64,000 nt of DNA from Streptomyces sp. NBC_01235 (GCF_035989285.1 NZ_CP108513.1:8680001-8744000); one strand, 5' to 3'. Numbered from the stretch's first letter, positions 15,977 through 26,422 are shown. Notes: generated from the sequence alone by a model not told the origin. Numbers and translations: made by a program.

Positions 15977-18910
15977 ATGAGCGCCATGGTCGGCGGGACG
16001 CATTCGGCGGAGCCTCTCTCCGTCTCCGTGCGGCTCGCCGCCGTCTTCCTGCCCGCACCCCTCCCGCGCGAGGGCCGCGTCGCCTTCTGGGACCCGTCGG
16101 ACGGCCCGACGACCATCACGGCGGACGCGGAACACGCCGGACACGCGGAACGCGCCGGACACGCGGAACGCGCCGGACACGCGGGACGCGCCGGACACGC
16201 GGGACACGTGGACCAGGGGGAACTCACGGAGCTCACCGTCGTCACGCGGCACGGCTCCTCCATCCGCCGCAAGCAGGCCTCCGCCCTGTCCCTGCCGCTC
16301 GACAAGGCACTCCCGCTGCTCGTGCGCGCCCGCCGCGATCCCGCCGCCCACCCGGCCACCGCCTGCTGGGGCGCCGCCGCACTGCACGCCCTGCGGCTGA
16401 CCGCCCGCGGCCGCCTGCTGCCCGGCCTGACGCCCACCGGACACGACGCCTGGCGGGCGGGCCCCCTGGATCCCGAGGACATCGCCCACCTGCGCGCGGT
16501 CGCCGCCGCGCTCCCGTACGAGGGCCACGCCGTGCCGCTCCCCGGCCCCGGCCCGCTCCGGCTGCCGAAGCCGGAGGCCCTGATGCGGTCCTTCCTGGAC
16601 GCCGTGGCGGACACCCTGCCCCGCACCCCGGCCGCGCCGCACGCGTGCGGGAAGCCCTTCGCGGACCGCCGGCCCCAGCGGCTGCCCGGCGCGCACGACT
16701 GGGCCGCCGAGGTCGCGGCCGGTATGGACGCGGGCGTGCGGATCTCGCTCCGCCTCGACCTGTCCGCGTACGACATGTTCGACGCCTCCGACGACGGCGG
16801 GCGGGCGCGCAGCGCGGGCGCCGCGATCGTCCAGGTGCACAGCCTCGCCGACCCGACATTGGTGACCGACGCGGCAACCCTGTGGGCGGGCGTGGCCGAC
16901 GCCGCCTTCGGGGCACGCGCACGCGTGGACGCGGCCCTCGCCGTGCGGCGCGCGGCCCGCGTCTGGCCCCCGCTCGCCCGGCTCGCCGAACAGGACGCGC
17001 CGGACGTCCTGGCCCTCTCCGAGGACGAACTGGGCGACCTGCTCGGCGTGGCGGCCACCCGGCTCGCGGCGGCCGGGGTCGCCGTGCACTGGCCGAGGGA
17101 CCTGGCGCAGGACCTCAGCGCGGCCGCCGTGGTCCGACCCGCGCCGGGCTCGGCGACGGACGGCACCGGCTTCTTCGAGGGCGAGGAACTGCTCCAGTTC
17201 CGCTGGCAGCTCGCGCTCGGCGGCGACCCGCTCAGCGAGGCCGAGATGGACGCTCTGGCGGAGGCCCACCGCCCGGTGGTCCGGCTCCGCGACCAGTGGG
17301 TCCTGGTCGACCCGGCGCTCGTCCGCAAGGCCCGCAAACGCGAACTGGGCCTGCTGGACCCGGTCGACGCCCTGTCCGTCGCCCTCTCCGGCACCGCGGA
17401 GGTCGACGGCGAGACCGTGGAGGCGGTCCCCGTCGGCGCCCTGGCGGCCCTGCGCGACCGTCTCACCGCCGGGGTGCACCCCGCGCAGCCGCCCGTCGGC
17501 CTGCACGCCACGCTCCGCGACTACCAGCTGCGCGGCCTGGCCTGGCTGGACCTCATGACCTCCCTCGGCCTCGGCGGCTGCCTCGCCGACGACATGGGCC
17601 TCGGCAAGACGATCACCGTCATCGCCCTGCATCTGAAGCGGGCCCGCACCGAGCCGACCCTGGTGGTCTGCCCGGCCTCCCTCCTGGGCAACTGGCAGCG
17701 CGAGATCACCCGCTTCGCGCCGGGCGTCCCCGTCCGGCGCTTCCACGGCCCCGAACGCAGCCTGACGGACCTGACCGGCGGCTTCGGCCTCACCACGTAC
17801 GGCACGATGCGTTCGGCCGCCGCGACCCTGGCCGGGCAGCCCTGGGGCATGGTCGTCGCGGACGAGGCCCAGCACGTGAAGAACCCCTACTCGGCGACGG
17901 CGAAGGCCCTGCGCACCATCCCGACACCCGCGCGCGTGGCCCTGACCGGCACCCCCGTCGAGAACAACCTCTCCGAGCTCTGGGCCCTGCTCGACTGGAC
18001 GACACCGGGACTCCTCGGTCCCCTGAAGTCCTTCCGCGCCCGGCACGCGCGCGCGGTGGAGAACGGCGAGGACGATCTGGCGGTGGAGCGCCTCGCCCGC
18101 CTGGTGCGTCCGTTCCTCCTGCGCCGCAAGAAGTCCGACCCCGGCATCGTGCCCGAGCTGCCGCCGAAGACCGAGACCGACCACCCGGTCCCGCTCACCC
18201 GGGAACAGGCGGCGCTCTACGAGGCGGTGGTGCGCGAGTCCCTGCTGGCCATCGAGACGGCGGACGGTATCGCCCGCCGCGGCCTGGTGCTGAAGCTCCT
18301 GGGCGCGCTGAAGCAGATCTGCGACCATCCGGCCCTGTACCTCAAGGAGGAGAGCGCCTCGGTCGGCGACGCGCTGGCCGCCCGCTCCGGCAAGCTCGCC
18401 CTGCTGGACGAGCTGTTGGACACCCTGCTCGCCGAGGACGGCTCGGCACTCGTCTTCACGCAGTACGTCGGCATGGCCCGCCTGATCGCCGCCCACCTCA
18501 TCGCCCGCGCGGTCCCGGTCGACCTCCTGCACGGCGGCACCCCGGTACCCGAGCGGGAGCGGATGGTGGACCGCTTCCAGAGCGGCGCGACCCCGGTCCT
18601 GGTCCTCTCCCTGAAGGCGGCCGGCACCGGCCTCAACCTCACGCGCGCGGGCCATGTCGTCCACTTCGACCGCTGGTGGAACCCGGCTGTCGAGGAACAG
18701 GCCACCGACCGCGCCTACCGCATCGGCCAGACCCAGCCGGTCCAGGTCCACCGCCTCATCACCGAGGGCACCGTCGAGGACCGCATCGCCGAGATGCTCC
18801 AGGCCAAGCGCGCCCTGGCCGACGCGATCCTCGGCTCCGGCGAGTCGGCCCTCACGGAACTGACGGACCGCGAGCTGTCCGACCTGGTCAGGCTGCGGAG
18901 GGAGGCGTGA
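15977..18910 (+). CDS. SNF2-family DEAD/DEAH-like helicase
   Basis: A 977-residue Swi2/Snf2 ATPase. Motif I DDMGLGKT is near residue 540, motif II DEAQ near 630, motif [12 protein letters not shown] near 655. The helicase C domain includes [40 protein letters not shown] and [21 protein letters not shown] near 895-917. The N-terminal half is the divergent SNF2_N-like domain found in bacterial members. Residues 50-76 are an AGHAE-type repeat coded by an 18-base tandem repeat. It overlaps the SWIM gene by one base, so the two are translationally coupled and probably act together on protein-DNA or transcription complexes. Confidence 0.93.
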   Translation: MSAMVGGTHSAEPLSVSVRLAAVFLPAPLPREGRVAFWDPSDGPTTITADAEHAGHAERAGHAERAGHAGRAGHAGHVDQGELTELTVVTRHGSSIRRKQASALSLPLDKALPLLVRARRDPAAHPATACWGAAALHALRLTARGRLLPGLTPTGHDAWRAGPLDPEDIAHLRAVAAALPYEGHAVPLPGPGPLRLPKPEALMRSFLDAVADTLPRTPAAPHACGKPFADRRPQRLPGAHDWAAEVAAGMDAGVRISLRLDLSAYDMFDASDDGGRARSAGAAIVQVHSLADPTLVTDAATLWAGVADAAFGARARVDAALAVRRAARVWPPLARLAEQDAPDVLALSEDELGDLLGVAATRLAAAGVAVHWPRDLAQDLSAAAVVRPAPGSATDGTGFFEGEELLQFRWQLALGGDPLSEAEMDALAEAHRPVVRLRDQWVLVDPALVRKARKRELGLLDPVDALSVALSGTAEVDGETVEAVPVGALAALRDRLTAGVHPAQPPVGLHATLRDYQLRGLAWLDLMTSLGLGGCLADDMGLGKTITVIALHLKRARTEPTLVVCPASLLGNWQREITRFAPGVPVRRFHGPERSLTDLTGGFGLTTYGTMRSAAATLAGQPWGMVVADEAQHVKNPYSATAKALRTIPTPARVALTGTPVENNLSELWALLDWTTPGLLGPLKSFRARHARAVENGEDDLAVERLARLVRPFLLRRKKSDPGIVPELPPKTETDHPVPLTREQAALYEAVVRESLLAIETADGIARRGLVLKLLGALKQICDHPALYLKEESASVGDALAARSGKLALLDELLDTLLAEDGSALVFTQYVGMARLIAAHLIARAVPVDLLHGGTPVPERERMVDRFQSGATPVLVLSLKAAGTGLNLTRAGHVVHFDRWWNPAVEEQATDRAYRIGQTQPVQVHRLITEGTVEDRIAEMLQAKRALADAILGSGESALTELTDRELSDLVRLRREA
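16126..16207 (+). repeat. 18-base tandem repeat inside helicase gene
   Basis: About four and a half copies of a unit like CGCGGAACGCGCCGGACA encode successive [12 protein letters not shown] and GRAGHA blocks near residues 50-76. It lies in a linker before the conserved domains and is likely to vary in copy number between strains through slippage. Confidence 0.8.
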
Positions 18911-21093
18911 TGGGGGAGACGGAGAAGGACGAGGTCCAGGCGGAGGCGGAGGTCGAGACCGAGGCCGAGGCCGTCACGGCGGGGGCGCACCAGGAGCAGG
19001 GCAGCAGGCCGGCCGACGAGGCCCGCCGTGCGCTGCGGGCGGCCCGGGAGCGGCGGCTGGAACAGCAGGCGGAGGAGTCGTCGCAGCAGCCCGAAGGCCC
19101 GGCACCGCGGCCCGGCGACGCAGCCCGCGCGGCCCTGCGGCGCCCGCCGGACGCCACTCCCGCAGCGGCCACGCGCCCGCCGGACGCCACTCCCGCGGCG
19201 GGCACCCCGGTAACCGGCGCCGTCTCCGCAGTGGAGTCGGCTCCACCGGCGGATGCCTCTCCGGCAGCCGACACGTCGCGCGCACCGCGCGCACCGCGCG
19301 CCTCGCACGTCCCGACCGGCTCGCGCCCCGGGGACATCGCCCGTGAGGCCCTGCGTGCGGCACGTGCGCAGGCGGCGCGGCAGGGCTCGGCCGAAGCCGC
19401 AGAGCAGACAGGACGGGAGACCGTGCGCAGCGGCCCCCACGCCCACCCCAGCCCCCGCACCGCAGCCCACCTCCCTGAAGAGGGGCGCCCCGCCCGCCCG
19501 CGTGACCCCGTGGCCCAAGAACGAGCCCGTGTCGTAAGGGAGTTGCTCTCGGGCGCCTTCCGGATGCCACCGGACGAGACATCCGAGCCCGAGCCGAATC
19601 CGTACCCGGACCCGGAGCCGTACCCAGACCCGGACCCGAATCCAGACCCGGACCCGAATCCGGAGCCGGACCCGAATCCGGAGCCGTACCCGGACCCGGA
19701 GCCGTACCCGAATCCGGAGCCGTACCCGGACCCGGAGCCGTACCCGGATCTTGCGTCCGGTCAGAACAACGTGCCGCCCACCAAGGGCAGTTCACCTTCC
19801 TCGGTCGCCGCCGAACCACCCCGCACCCCCCGCTCGATGGCCGCCCCCTCCCGGGACGGCGACCACCGCCGCACCTTCCCCGCGTTCCCCCCGCGCGCCG
19901 GCGGCTCCTTCGCCGAGACCTGGTGGGGCAACGCCTGGGTCACCGCGCTCGAAGAAGGCGCCCTGGATCCCAAGCGCCTGGCCCGCGGCCGTGGGTACGC
20001 CGAGCAGGGAAACGTGGACGCGATCACGGTCACCCCCGGGCTCGTCCTGGCGTACGTGCAGGGCAGCCGCCCCCGCCCCTACCGCGTGCAGGTGCGACTG
20101 CGCACCCTCGGCGAGGAGGACTGGGAGCGCTTCCTGGACGCCGCCGTCGAGCGCCCCGGGCACATCGCCGCGCTGCTCGACAAGGAGATGCCCGAGTCCC
20201 TCGCCGACTGCGGGGTGCCACTGCTGCCCGGCCCCGGTGACCTCGACCCGCACTGCAGCTGCCCCGACCGCGGTCACCCTTGCAAGCACGCGGCAGCCCT
20301 CTGCTATCAGACCGCGCGGCTGCTCGACGCCGACCCGTTCGTGCTGCTTCTGCTGCGCGGTCGCGGCGAACGCGAACTGCTCGACGCACTGTCCCGCCGT
20401 AACGCCACCCGCGCGGCCCGCGCCGCTCAGGAACAGGAACCGGAACCCCTGCCGGGCGTACGGGCCGCCGAGGCCCTCGCCGAACGTCGACTCCCGCCTC
20501 TCCCGGCCCCTTTGCCCGTGCCCCCGCACCCCGAGCAGCCCCCGGCGTACCCGTCCGCGCCGAACGGCCCCGACTCCTTCGCGCTGGACCACCTCGCGAC
20601 CGACGCGGCCGCCCGCGCCCACGCTCTGCTGACCACCGGTCATGACGAGACCGGCGAACTGACCCTCTGGCAGGACGCCGTACGCCTCGCCGCGTCCCGC
20701 CCCGGCTCCGGGCTCACCGCCACCACCCGCTCCCTCTACGCCTCGCTCGCCTCCGCCGCCGGCCGTACCCCGTCCGAGCTGGCGCGCGCGGTGGCCGCGT
20801 GGCGACAGGGCGGCCCGGACGGGCTCACCGTCCTGGAGGAGTCCTGGGATCCGCCGGCCGGACGCTTCGACCGGGCCCGTTCTCTCCTCCTGGCCGCCGA
20901 CCTCCCCGCCTTCCGCCCCCGCCACAACCACCTCACCCACCCCCGCGGCCACGTCCAACTCCGCTTCGGACGTGACGGCTTGTGGTACGCGTACGAGTCG
21001 GAACCGGGCCACGACGACTGGTGGCCCCGCGGCACCCCCGACCCGGATCCGGTGGGCGCGCTCACCGGCCTGGGCGGCTCGGACGATTTCTGA
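18910..21093 (+). CDS. SWIM zinc-finger protein, SNF2 partner
   Basis: A 727-residue protein whose ATG overlaps the helicase stop (TGATG). Residues 1-220 are low complexity, rich in Ala, Arg and Glu. Residues about 225-280 are a Pro-Asp/Glu/Asn repeat (PDPEPYPDP and similar). The folded part starts near residue 305 ([23 protein letters not shown]), a block typical of this family. The SWIM zinc finger [16 protein letters not shown] is near residues 448-463 and would bind DNA or protein. Such SWIM proteins are encoded next to SNF2 helicases across actinobacteria. The cytoplasm or nucleoid is the expected location. Confidence 0.92.
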   Translation: MGETEKDEVQAEAEVETEAEAVTAGAHQEQGSRPADEARRALRAARERRLEQQAEESSQQPEGPAPRPGDAARAALRRPPDATPAAATRPPDATPAAGTPVTGAVSAVESAPPADASPAADTSRAPRAPRASHVPTGSRPGDIAREALRAARAQAARQGSAEAAEQTGRETVRSGPHAHPSPRTAAHLPEEGRPARPRDPVAQERARVVRELLSGAFRMPPDETSEPEPNPYPDPEPYPDPDPNPDPDPNPEPDPNPEPYPDPEPYPNPEPYPDPEPYPDLASGQNNVPPTKGSSPSSVAAEPPRTPRSMAAPSRDGDHRRTFPAFPPRAGGSFAETWWGNAWVTALEEGALDPKRLARGRGYAEQGNVDAITVTPGLVLAYVQGSRPRPYRVQVRLRTLGEEDWERFLDAAVERPGHIAALLDKEMPESLADCGVPLLPGPGDLDPHCSCPDRGHPCKHAAALCYQTARLLDADPFVLLLLRGRGERELLDALSRRNATRAARAAQEQEPEPLPGVRAAEALAERRLPPLPAPLPVPPHPEQPPAYPSAPNGPDSFALDHLATDAAARAHALLTTGHDETGELTLWQDAVRLAASRPGSGLTATTRSLYASLASAAGRTPSELARAVAAWRQGGPDGLTVLEESWDPPAGRFDRARSLLLAADLPAFRPRHNHLTHPRGHVQLRFGRDGLWYAYESEPGHDDWWPRGTPDPDPVGALTGLGGSDDF
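19586..19751 (+). repeat. GC-rich repeat encoding a PxP-type linker
   Basis: Units of 6 and 12 bases such as CCGGACCCGGAG, CCGTACCCGGAC and CCGAATCCGGAG encode alternating Pro with Asp, Glu, Asn or Tyr. The region forms an extended, acidic linker between the low-complexity N terminus and the SWIM region. Imperfect copies suggest older expansion. Confidence 0.8.
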
Positions 21094-21215
21094 TCTTGTA
21101 CGTTACGTTCGACACGGCGCATGTCAGGCGCCGTTCCCACGGGGGCGAGAAGCGGGACGGTACCGCATCGACAGGGGTCGAGGCGCGTCACGATGCACGG
21201 GCGTGAGGTCCGGCG

Positions 21216-21249
21216 ACCCGGCCCGCTGCGGAAGCCGTGCGGGCCGGGT
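21216..21249. terminator. hairpin terminator between SWIM and oleate hydratase genes
   Basis: ACCCGGCCCGC and GCGGGCCGGGT are perfect 11-base arms around a 12-base loop, located between two convergent genes. It likely stops transcription from either side. Confidence 0.65.
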
Positions 21250-21259
21250 GACCGGGGGC

Positions 21260-22849
21260 TCAGGCCAGCGTGGCTCTGAGCACCTCGAGGGCGGTCGTCG
21301 GGTCGGCGAGGGCGTGGTAGATCCCGGGGATCTCGTGGTCGAGGCCGAGCAGGCCGTGGACGGCGTGCATGGCGCCGCGCACGGAGTACTCGACGGTGAA
21401 GACGACATCCTCCGGGAGCTCCGCGAACTGGCCCAGGAAGGCGAAGTTGGTCGCACCCTGCGGAATGACCAGGGGCCTGTCGTGGACGGTGCGGGGGGCG
21501 AACTGGCTGGTGATGTACGGCATCATCACCGGGATCACCGTCGTGGTCGCCGCGACCTGTTCCTCGATGTCCGACAGACCGAGGTGGCCGAGCAGTTCGG
21601 TGAGGATCTCCCGTCCGGTGGCCCGCGCCATCGGCTTGTCGACGAAGTCACCCTCCTTGTCGACGAACAGGCCGTAGCCCCACAGGGTGTACACGTCCTC
21701 GGGCTGGCCCTCGAAGTGCGGGGCATGCGGTACCACGATCGACATCAGCCAGTGGGAGTCCTTGAACGTCATCAGCGCGCCCGTGCCGGGGAGGTTGCCG
21801 GACAGTTCCTCGATGCGGTGCAGCAGCAGCGGGCTGCGCATGGTGAGGGTGAAGGACTCCCACTTCGCCTCGTCCACATTGCCGTTGAAGGCGGTGGGGC
21901 GGCCGAAGTCCTCGGCCTTGGCGGCGATGGTCTCCCACAGCCGCCAGCCGCCGTCGCGCTTGTCGCGGATCAGGTCGGGCGGGGTGGCGTCGCTTCCGGA
22001 GGCGGCGTCGGCGGTCATCGAGCCGATGGTGAGGAACGCGTAGTCGGTGTCGGTGAGTTCGTAGGCGTCCGGCTGCCCGTCGCGTTCGAGGTGCAGCCGG
22101 CGCACGCGCCGGGCGCCCTGCTCGTCGGTGGCGAAGTCGACGTCGGTGACCCGCACGCCGTACTCGAAGCGCACGCCGTGGTTCTCCAGCCAGGCCCGCA
22201 CCGGGCGGATGATCGAGTCGTACTGGTTGAGGCGGGTACGGCGTACCCCGGCCAGGGTGTGCATGCGCGGGAACTCCTGCATGAAGCGCAGCAGGTAGCG
22301 CTTGAGCTCGATGGCGCTGTGCCAGTTCTGGAAGGCGAAGGTGGTGCGCCACATCGTCCAGAAATTGGTGTCGAAGAAGTGCGGGGAGAAGAAGTCCTCG
22401 ATCCGGCGGGCGCCGATGACCGCCTCGGGCAGTACCAGCAGGCGGGTCAGCTCCAGGCGGTCGCGGGTGTCGAGGCCGTAGTCGGAGGCGTCCAGGATCG
22501 TGGTGTCCTTGCCGATCAGGCGGGCCTTGGCGTCGGTGGGCCACTTGGCGTTGAACGCCTGGATCTCCTCGCGTACCGACACCGTCTCGTCGGTGAGGGT
22601 GGGGATGGACTCCAGGAGGTTCCACAGGCAGGTGTACGCCTCCTCCTCCAGCATCCGCCCGCCGCGGGTGACGTATCCGGCGGGCTCGCCGCTCCCGTCC
22701 ATGGAGCCGCCGGCGACCGGGAGCTCCTCCAGGACGTGGATGTTCTCGCCTGGGAAGTCGCCGTCACGGACGAGGAAGGCCGCAGCTGCGAGGGAGGCGA
22801 TGCCGCCGCCGACGAGGTAGGCGTGGGATGTGTGCGGAGCGTCGGCCAT
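21260..22849 (-). CDS. ohyA: oleate hydratase
   Basis: A 529-residue flavoprotein that adds water to the cis-9 double bond of oleic and related fatty acids to give 10-hydroxy acids. The FAD-binding motif VGGGIASLAAAAFLVRDG lies at residues 13-30, with ELPVAGGSMDGSG next. RMLEEEAYTCLWNLLESIPTL contains the family Glu-rich active-site region, and NFWTMWRTTFAFQNWHSA is another hallmark block. The C-terminal part (YITSQFAPR, FLGQFAE, VFTVEYSVRGAM) completes the family pattern. GGAGGAA precedes the ATG. It may protect against free unsaturated fatty acids, which connects loosely with the desaturase and CYP102 genes in the window. Confidence 0.93.
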   Translation of the reverse strand: MADAPHTSHAYLVGGGIASLAAAAFLVRDGDFPGENIHVLEELPVAGGSMDGSGEPAGYVTRGGRMLEEEAYTCLWNLLESIPTLTDETVSVREEIQAFNAKWPTDAKARLIGKDTTILDASDYGLDTRDRLELTRLLVLPEAVIGARRIEDFFSPHFFDTNFWTMWRTTFAFQNWHSAIELKRYLLRFMQEFPRMHTLAGVRRTRLNQYDSIIRPVRAWLENHGVRFEYGVRVTDVDFATDEQGARRVRRLHLERDGQPDAYELTDTDYAFLTIGSMTADAASGSDATPPDLIRDKRDGGWRLWETIAAKAEDFGRPTAFNGNVDEAKWESFTLTMRSPLLLHRIEELSGNLPGTGALMTFKDSHWLMSIVVPHAPHFEGQPEDVYTLWGYGLFVDKEGDFVDKPMARATGREILTELLGHLGLSDIEEQVAATTTVIPVMMPYITSQFAPRTVHDRPLVIPQGATNFAFLGQFAELPEDVVFTVEYSVRGAMHAVHGLLGLDHEIPGIYHALADPTTALEVLRATLA

Positions 22850-23213
22850 GACGTTCCTCCGTTCTGCCGCCCGGGTCTCACGGGCGGTCGACAGTGGTGA
22901 GGATCCCGTGCGCCAGAGCCCGTCGTGGTGGGGCGACGCAACGTGTAGCGGCGCCACCGTGATCGGGCCGGGCACGGTGCCCGTGGTGCTCAGTCAACGC
23001 GTGGGGTGATTGCGCGGGCAGGTGCCGAATGTCCCTCCCCGGGTGCCGAGGGGCCCGGGCCCGATGTCCTCGCGACCGTGCTCCCGTTCGCCCTGTGCCG
23101 GCAGTCCCAGGTCCTCGTCGAGCGTTTCCTCGCCTCGAACCTGCCCGCCGGGTGCCGTCGGAACGCCGGCCGACCCTGCGGGGCAGCCGGCGTTACGTCT
23201 TGGTGCCAGGCAG
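22850..23213. other. gap without a supported gene
   Basis: The promoter region of oleate hydratase followed by a stretch with a short open segment that reads VLPFALCRQSQVLVERFLAS in one frame. That segment resembles protein, but I cannot assign it and it is interrupted. It ends at the Tn3 transposase remnant. Confidence 0.5.
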
Positions 23214-23570
23214 CTCACCGTGCAGGAGTCCCGCCACCGCCTGGCCCGCGCGATCTGCCACGGCGGCCGGGGCCGGATCCGCCAGGCGTACCGGGAGGGC
23301 CAGGAGGACCAGGAGGACCAGCTCGCCGCCCTCGGTCTGGTCCTCAACGCCGTCGTCCTGTGGAACACCCGCTACCTGGATGCCGCCGTCGCCCAGCTCC
23401 GCGCCGAGGGCCACGACATCAAGGACGAGGACGTGGCCCGCCTCTCCCCGCTCGAAGACCGGCACATCAACTTCCTGGGCGGCTATCTGTTCAACATCAA
23501 GGCCGGCGGACCCGGTCAGGGCCTGCGCTCCTTCCGGGACCCGGAGGCTGTCGAGGACGACGAGGGTTGA
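23214..23570 (+). pseudogene. Tn3-family transposase, C-terminal remnant
   Basis: The frame reads QLTVQESRHRLARAICHGGRGRIRQAYREGQEDQ, then LAALGLVLNAVVLWNTRYLDAAVAQLRAEG and DEDVARLSPLEDRHINFLGGYLFNI, ending at 23570. This is the last ~115 residues of a Tn3-type DDE transposase. The rest, including the catalytic Asp residues, is absent. GGACCAGGA is duplicated in place, giving EDQEDQ. No terminal inverted repeats or resolvase are visible. Confidence 0.82.
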
Positions 23571-23694
23571 CGGCGGCGCACCCCGCCCGCTGGGCCACTC
23601 GTTTCATCCTGTGGAGGCCAGGCGCCCGACGCTCCGGGCCGAGGCGAGGAACGCCGAGCCGGGCTTGGCACTGGCTCGACGACCTCGCGGAGCC

Positions 23695-24981
23695 CTAAAC
23701 GGCACCCTTCTGAACGGGATCCCAGGATTCCGGGTGATCTGGATCATCGGCCGGGGCGGCGGCACGCAGCGCCGCCTCGACCTGGCGGTTGCTGGTCATG
23801 GTCGACGTGACGGCGGTCATGGTGAGGAGGAGGCCGGCGGCGGTGTAGAGCGGGGTGCGTACGTCGTAGGTGGTGGCCAGCCAGCCGCCGAGGAAGGCGC
23901 CGAACGGGGCGGCGCACATGGCGAGCATCCGGGAGGTGGAGGCGACCCGGCCCATCAGGTGGGCGGGGACGACCGCCTGTCGGAGGGAGGGGCCGAGCAC
24001 CATCGTGGCGCCCATGCCCGCTCCGCAGACGGCGAGCGCGAGGCCGGCGACGTACGGGTTCGGGGCGACGGCAAGGCCCAGGATGGCGAGTCCCTCGACT
24101 GCGGCCGTGCAGGTGAGCGCGGTGCCGGTGCCGAGTCGTCGGCCGAGGAAGGAGGCGATGCCCGCGCCGAGCAGACCGCCGGTGGCCTCCGCCGTGAGGA
24201 GCAGGCCGAAGCCGAAGGTGTCGATGCCGAGACGATCGTGCGCGAAGAGGGCGAGTACGGTCTCCACGGCGAGGAAGGCGATGTTCCCGACCGCCGGACG
24301 CAGCGCGAGCCCGAGCAGCAACTGATCCCGGAATACGTACGAGGCGCCGGCCCGCGCCTGCCGCAACAGCGACTCACGGGCCTGCGGTACGGGCCGGGGT
24401 GCGGCAGGCAGCGACCGTACGAGCAGTGCGGAGAGCGCGAACGACACCGCGTCGGCGAGCAGCGGAACCGCCCGCCCGAGCGCGAGCAGGGCACTGCCCG
24501 CAGGCGGCCCCGCGAAGCCGGACGCGGCGGTCTGGGTGCCGCGCAGGCGGGCGTTGGCGCGCTCCAGGAGCGCGGGGTCGCGGCCGAGCAGATCCGGCAG
24601 ATAGGCCGTGGCGGCCGTGTCGAAGAAGAGTCCGCCGAGGCCGAGCAGGAAGGCGACGGCCGCGAGCAGTGCAATGCTCAGCACGTCGAGCGCGGCCGCT
24701 GCCGCCGGTATCGCGAGCAGCACCGCACGCGCCGCGTCCATGACCCACATCGTGCGCCGACGGTCCCAGCGGTCCACCAGCGCACCGCCGAGCACCCCGA
24801 AGAGCAGCCACGGCAGCGTTCCGGCGGCCGTGACGACGGCCAGCGCCATCGGATCCCGCGTCAACGTCAACGCGAGCAGCGGCAGCGCGGCATGCGACAC
24901 CCCGTCACCGAGCGAGGACACAGTCTGCGCAGTCCACAGCCGTCCGAACCCGGTCGGCAACTTCCGAACGTCTGAGGTCAC
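23695..24981 (-). CDS. MFS transporter, exporter type
   Basis: A 428-residue major facilitator with about 12 membrane helices. The signature between helices 2 and 3 is present as GGALVDRWDRRRTMWVMDAARAV. The family includes drug and macrolide exporters (enterobactin-exporter/MefA-like). RLWTAQTVSSLGDGVSHAALPLLALTL is the usual first helix block. It overlaps by four bases (ATGA) with an upstream winged-helix regulator gene, so the two form an operon and the regulator probably senses a compound the pump expels. Confidence 0.9.
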   Translation of the reverse strand: MTSDVRKLPTGFGRLWTAQTVSSLGDGVSHAALPLLALTLTRDPMALAVVTAAGTLPWLLFGVLGGALVDRWDRRRTMWVMDAARAVLLAIPAAAAALDVLSIALLAAVAFLLGLGGLFFDTAATAYLPDLLGRDPALLERANARLRGTQTAASGFAGPPAGSALLALGRAVPLLADAVSFALSALLVRSLPAAPRPVPQARESLLRQARAGASYVFRDQLLLGLALRPAVGNIAFLAVETVLALFAHDRLGIDTFGFGLLLTAEATGGLLGAGIASFLGRRLGTGTALTCTAAVEGLAILGLAVAPNPYVAGLALAVCGAGMGATMVLGPSLRQAVVPAHLMGRVASTSRMLAMCAAPFGAFLGGWLATTYDVRTPLYTAAGLLLTMTAVTSTMTSNRQVEAALRAAAPADDPDHPESWDPVQKGAV

Positions 24982-25517
24982 TTGGCGTCCCCTTCGGCCT
25001 GCTCGCGCGGTGTCGGGTGGAACAGTGCGAAGACGAGTGACGCGTCCGGCAGCGACGGATCGGACAGCTCCCGGTACTCGTCCGCCAGTGCCTGCAGCCG
25101 CGCCCCCAGCTCCGCGAACTGCTCCTCGGTGAGCCGCAGATGCGCCATCCGTACGTGCCGCTCGCCATCCACCGGCGCTGCCTCCAGGTCCGCCACCGCA
25201 TGCCGCATCAGCACATCCGGGCCTCCCTCGCCCGGATCCGGCAGCACGATCGCCCGCGCGGCCATTGCGTAGTACCGCTCGGTGACCCCCCGGACCTTCC
25301 GCGTTCGTACGACCTTCACCAGGCCGGCCCGTTCGAGCAGCCGTACGTGGTAGCTGGAACTCCCCTTCGCAAGGCCCACTCGCTCGGCGATCTGCGTAAT
25401 CGTCGCGGGCTCGAAGCGGAGCACGGCCATGATCCGGTGACGCGTGAGATTGGAAACGGCGCGTAGCTGCTCGTCAGTGGTGACGTGGAACGTCTCGGGA
25501 AGATCATCGGTAGGCAT
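24978..25517 (-). CDS. ArsR/HTH_20-type repressor of the MFS operon
   Basis: A 179-residue regulator. The winged helix covers residues about 18-95 (QLRAVSNLTRHRIMAVLRFEPATITQIAERVGL, then SSYHVRLLERAGLVKVVRTRKVRGVTERYY). The C-terminal half (LRLTEEQFAELGARLQALADEYRELS) is the HTH_20 dimerisation part. The ATG is at 25517. A 30-base inverted repeat begins four bases upstream of the start (25521-25550), which suggests tight autorepression of the two-gene operon. Confidence 0.88.
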   Translation of the reverse strand: MPTDDLPETFHVTTDEQLRAVSNLTRHRIMAVLRFEPATITQIAERVGLAKGSSSYHVRLLERAGLVKVVRTRKVRGVTERYYAMAARAIVLPDPGEGGPDVLMRHAVADLEAAPVDGERHVRMAHLRLTEEQFAELGARLQALADEYRELSDPSLPDASLVFALFHPTPREQAEGDAK

Positions 25518-25520
25518 GCC

Positions 25521-25550
25521 CCCAATGGTCAACACTTCTTGACCATTGGG
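25521..25550. promoter_or_regulatory. long inverted-repeat operator of the MFS operon
   Basis: CCCAATGGTCAA and TTGACCATTGGG are perfect 12-base arms around CACTTC. The site abuts the ATG of the repressor at 25517. TTGACC would fit a -35 element on the plus strand and TTGACC on the minus strand too, so it may cover a promoter. Confidence 0.75.
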
Positions 25551-25829
25551 CAAGGGAGTTTTGTTCGGGCTCCCGGAATCGGCTGTCCAGCACGCGAGGC
25601 CTTCGCTCCCGCACTCTCCTTCGCGCCCTCGCTCAACCCGCACCCGGGCGCCTTCGCCCCGCCTGTCGCGGAAGCTCGGCCGCACCCGCCCGAGTCCTCG
25701 CCCTCGCAGTGAAGCCGAACCGCGAACGTCGCCGCGTGGTGTCGTCGGTCATGCGGATTCCTCCCTCACGGCAACGTCGGGGTGGTGTGCTTCGGGCCGC
25801 CGGGCCGGGCAGCCACTCGTGCCGCCTAT

Positions 25830-25849
25830 AATTGAAGAGTTCTTCAATT
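25830..25849. promoter_or_regulatory. ArsR operator A (AATTG-N10-CAATT)
   Basis: AATTGAAGAGTTCTTCAATT is a perfect palindrome with nine-base arms around GT. It is about 50 bases upstream of a three-gene operon that contains an ArsR regulator. The same AATTG-N10-CAATT frame recurs at the other two ArsR paralogues (27611-27630 region and 31828-31847). Confidence 0.7.
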
Positions 25850-25895
25850 GACTAGTTGCGGTGGTCGATAGGTGATCCGAGGTACGGAGGTCGGG

Positions 25896-26078
25896 GTGGG
25901 CACAGTTGTCGAGGCGCTGCTGGCGCGGGTGCGGGCGGCTCGGGCAAGGCTCGCGGCCGCTGTGGCGGCAAGGGACCCGTACGCCGTGGCAGTGGCCCAG
26001 GACGAGCTGGACGACGCGGTACGGGTGGCCCGCGGGCACGGGCTCGACGTCGACGTCGAGCGGGCGGACGAGGAGTGA
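25896..26078 (+). CDS. small helical protein, first in ArsR operon
   Basis: A 60-residue protein beginning MGTVVEALLARVRAARARLAAAV, from GTG at 25896 with GGAGG five bases upstream. An earlier GTG at 25872 is less well placed. It is predicted to be one or two long helices (ARARLAAAVAARD, AQDELDDAVRVARGHGL) and to be cytoplasmic. No family recognised. It ends six bases before the ArsR gene and is part of its operon. Confidence 0.6.
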   Translation: MGTVVEALLARVRAARARLAAAVAARDPYAVAVAQDELDDAVRVARGHGLDVDVERADEE

Positions 26079-26083
26079 TCGGG

Positions 26084-26422
26084 ATGCCAGTTCCGCTGTA
26101 CGAGGCGAAGGCGGAGTTCTTCCGGATGCTCGGGCATCCGGTGCGGATAAGGGTGCTGGAGCTGCTGCAGGACGGGCCGAAGCCGGTGCGCGACCTGTTG
26201 GCCGCGATCGAGGTCGAGCCGTCGAACCTGTCCCAGCAGCTCGCCGTGCTGCGCCGCTCGGGCATCGTGACCGCCACGCGCACCGGCTCCACGGTGGTGT
26301 ATGAGCTGGCCGGCGGTGACGTGGCGGAGCTGCTCGCCGCCGCGCGGCGGATCCTGGCCGTCCTCTGGTCCGGCCGGCGCGACCTGCTGGACGAGCTGCA
26401 GGCCGCGGAGCCCTCACCATGA
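26084..26422 (+). CDS. ArsR-family regulator, paralogue A
   Basis: A 112-residue winged-helix regulator. MPVPLYEAKAEFFRMLGHPVRIRVLELL is followed by the recognition helix region EVEPSNLSQQLAVLRRSGIVT and the wing ATRTGSTVVYELAG. It has no Cys at all, so it cannot be a metal-thiolate sensor such as classic ArsR or CmtR. It is over half identical to paralogues at 27091 and 31391. ATP-binding gene follows with ATGA overlap. Its probable operator is the palindrome at 25830. Confidence 0.9.
   Translation: MPVPLYEAKAEFFRMLGHPVRIRVLELLQDGPKPVRDLLAAIEVEPSNLSQQLAVLRRSGIVTATRTGSTVVYELAGGDVAELLAAARRILAVLWSGRRDLLDELQAAEPSP

Noticed and set aside
19586..19751. Possible CRISPR or regulatory repeat
   Set aside because: It lies within an intact reading frame and encodes a Pro-rich linker.
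24399..24743. Plus-strand frame opposite the MFS exporter
   Set aside because: Arg/Ala-rich shadow without features.
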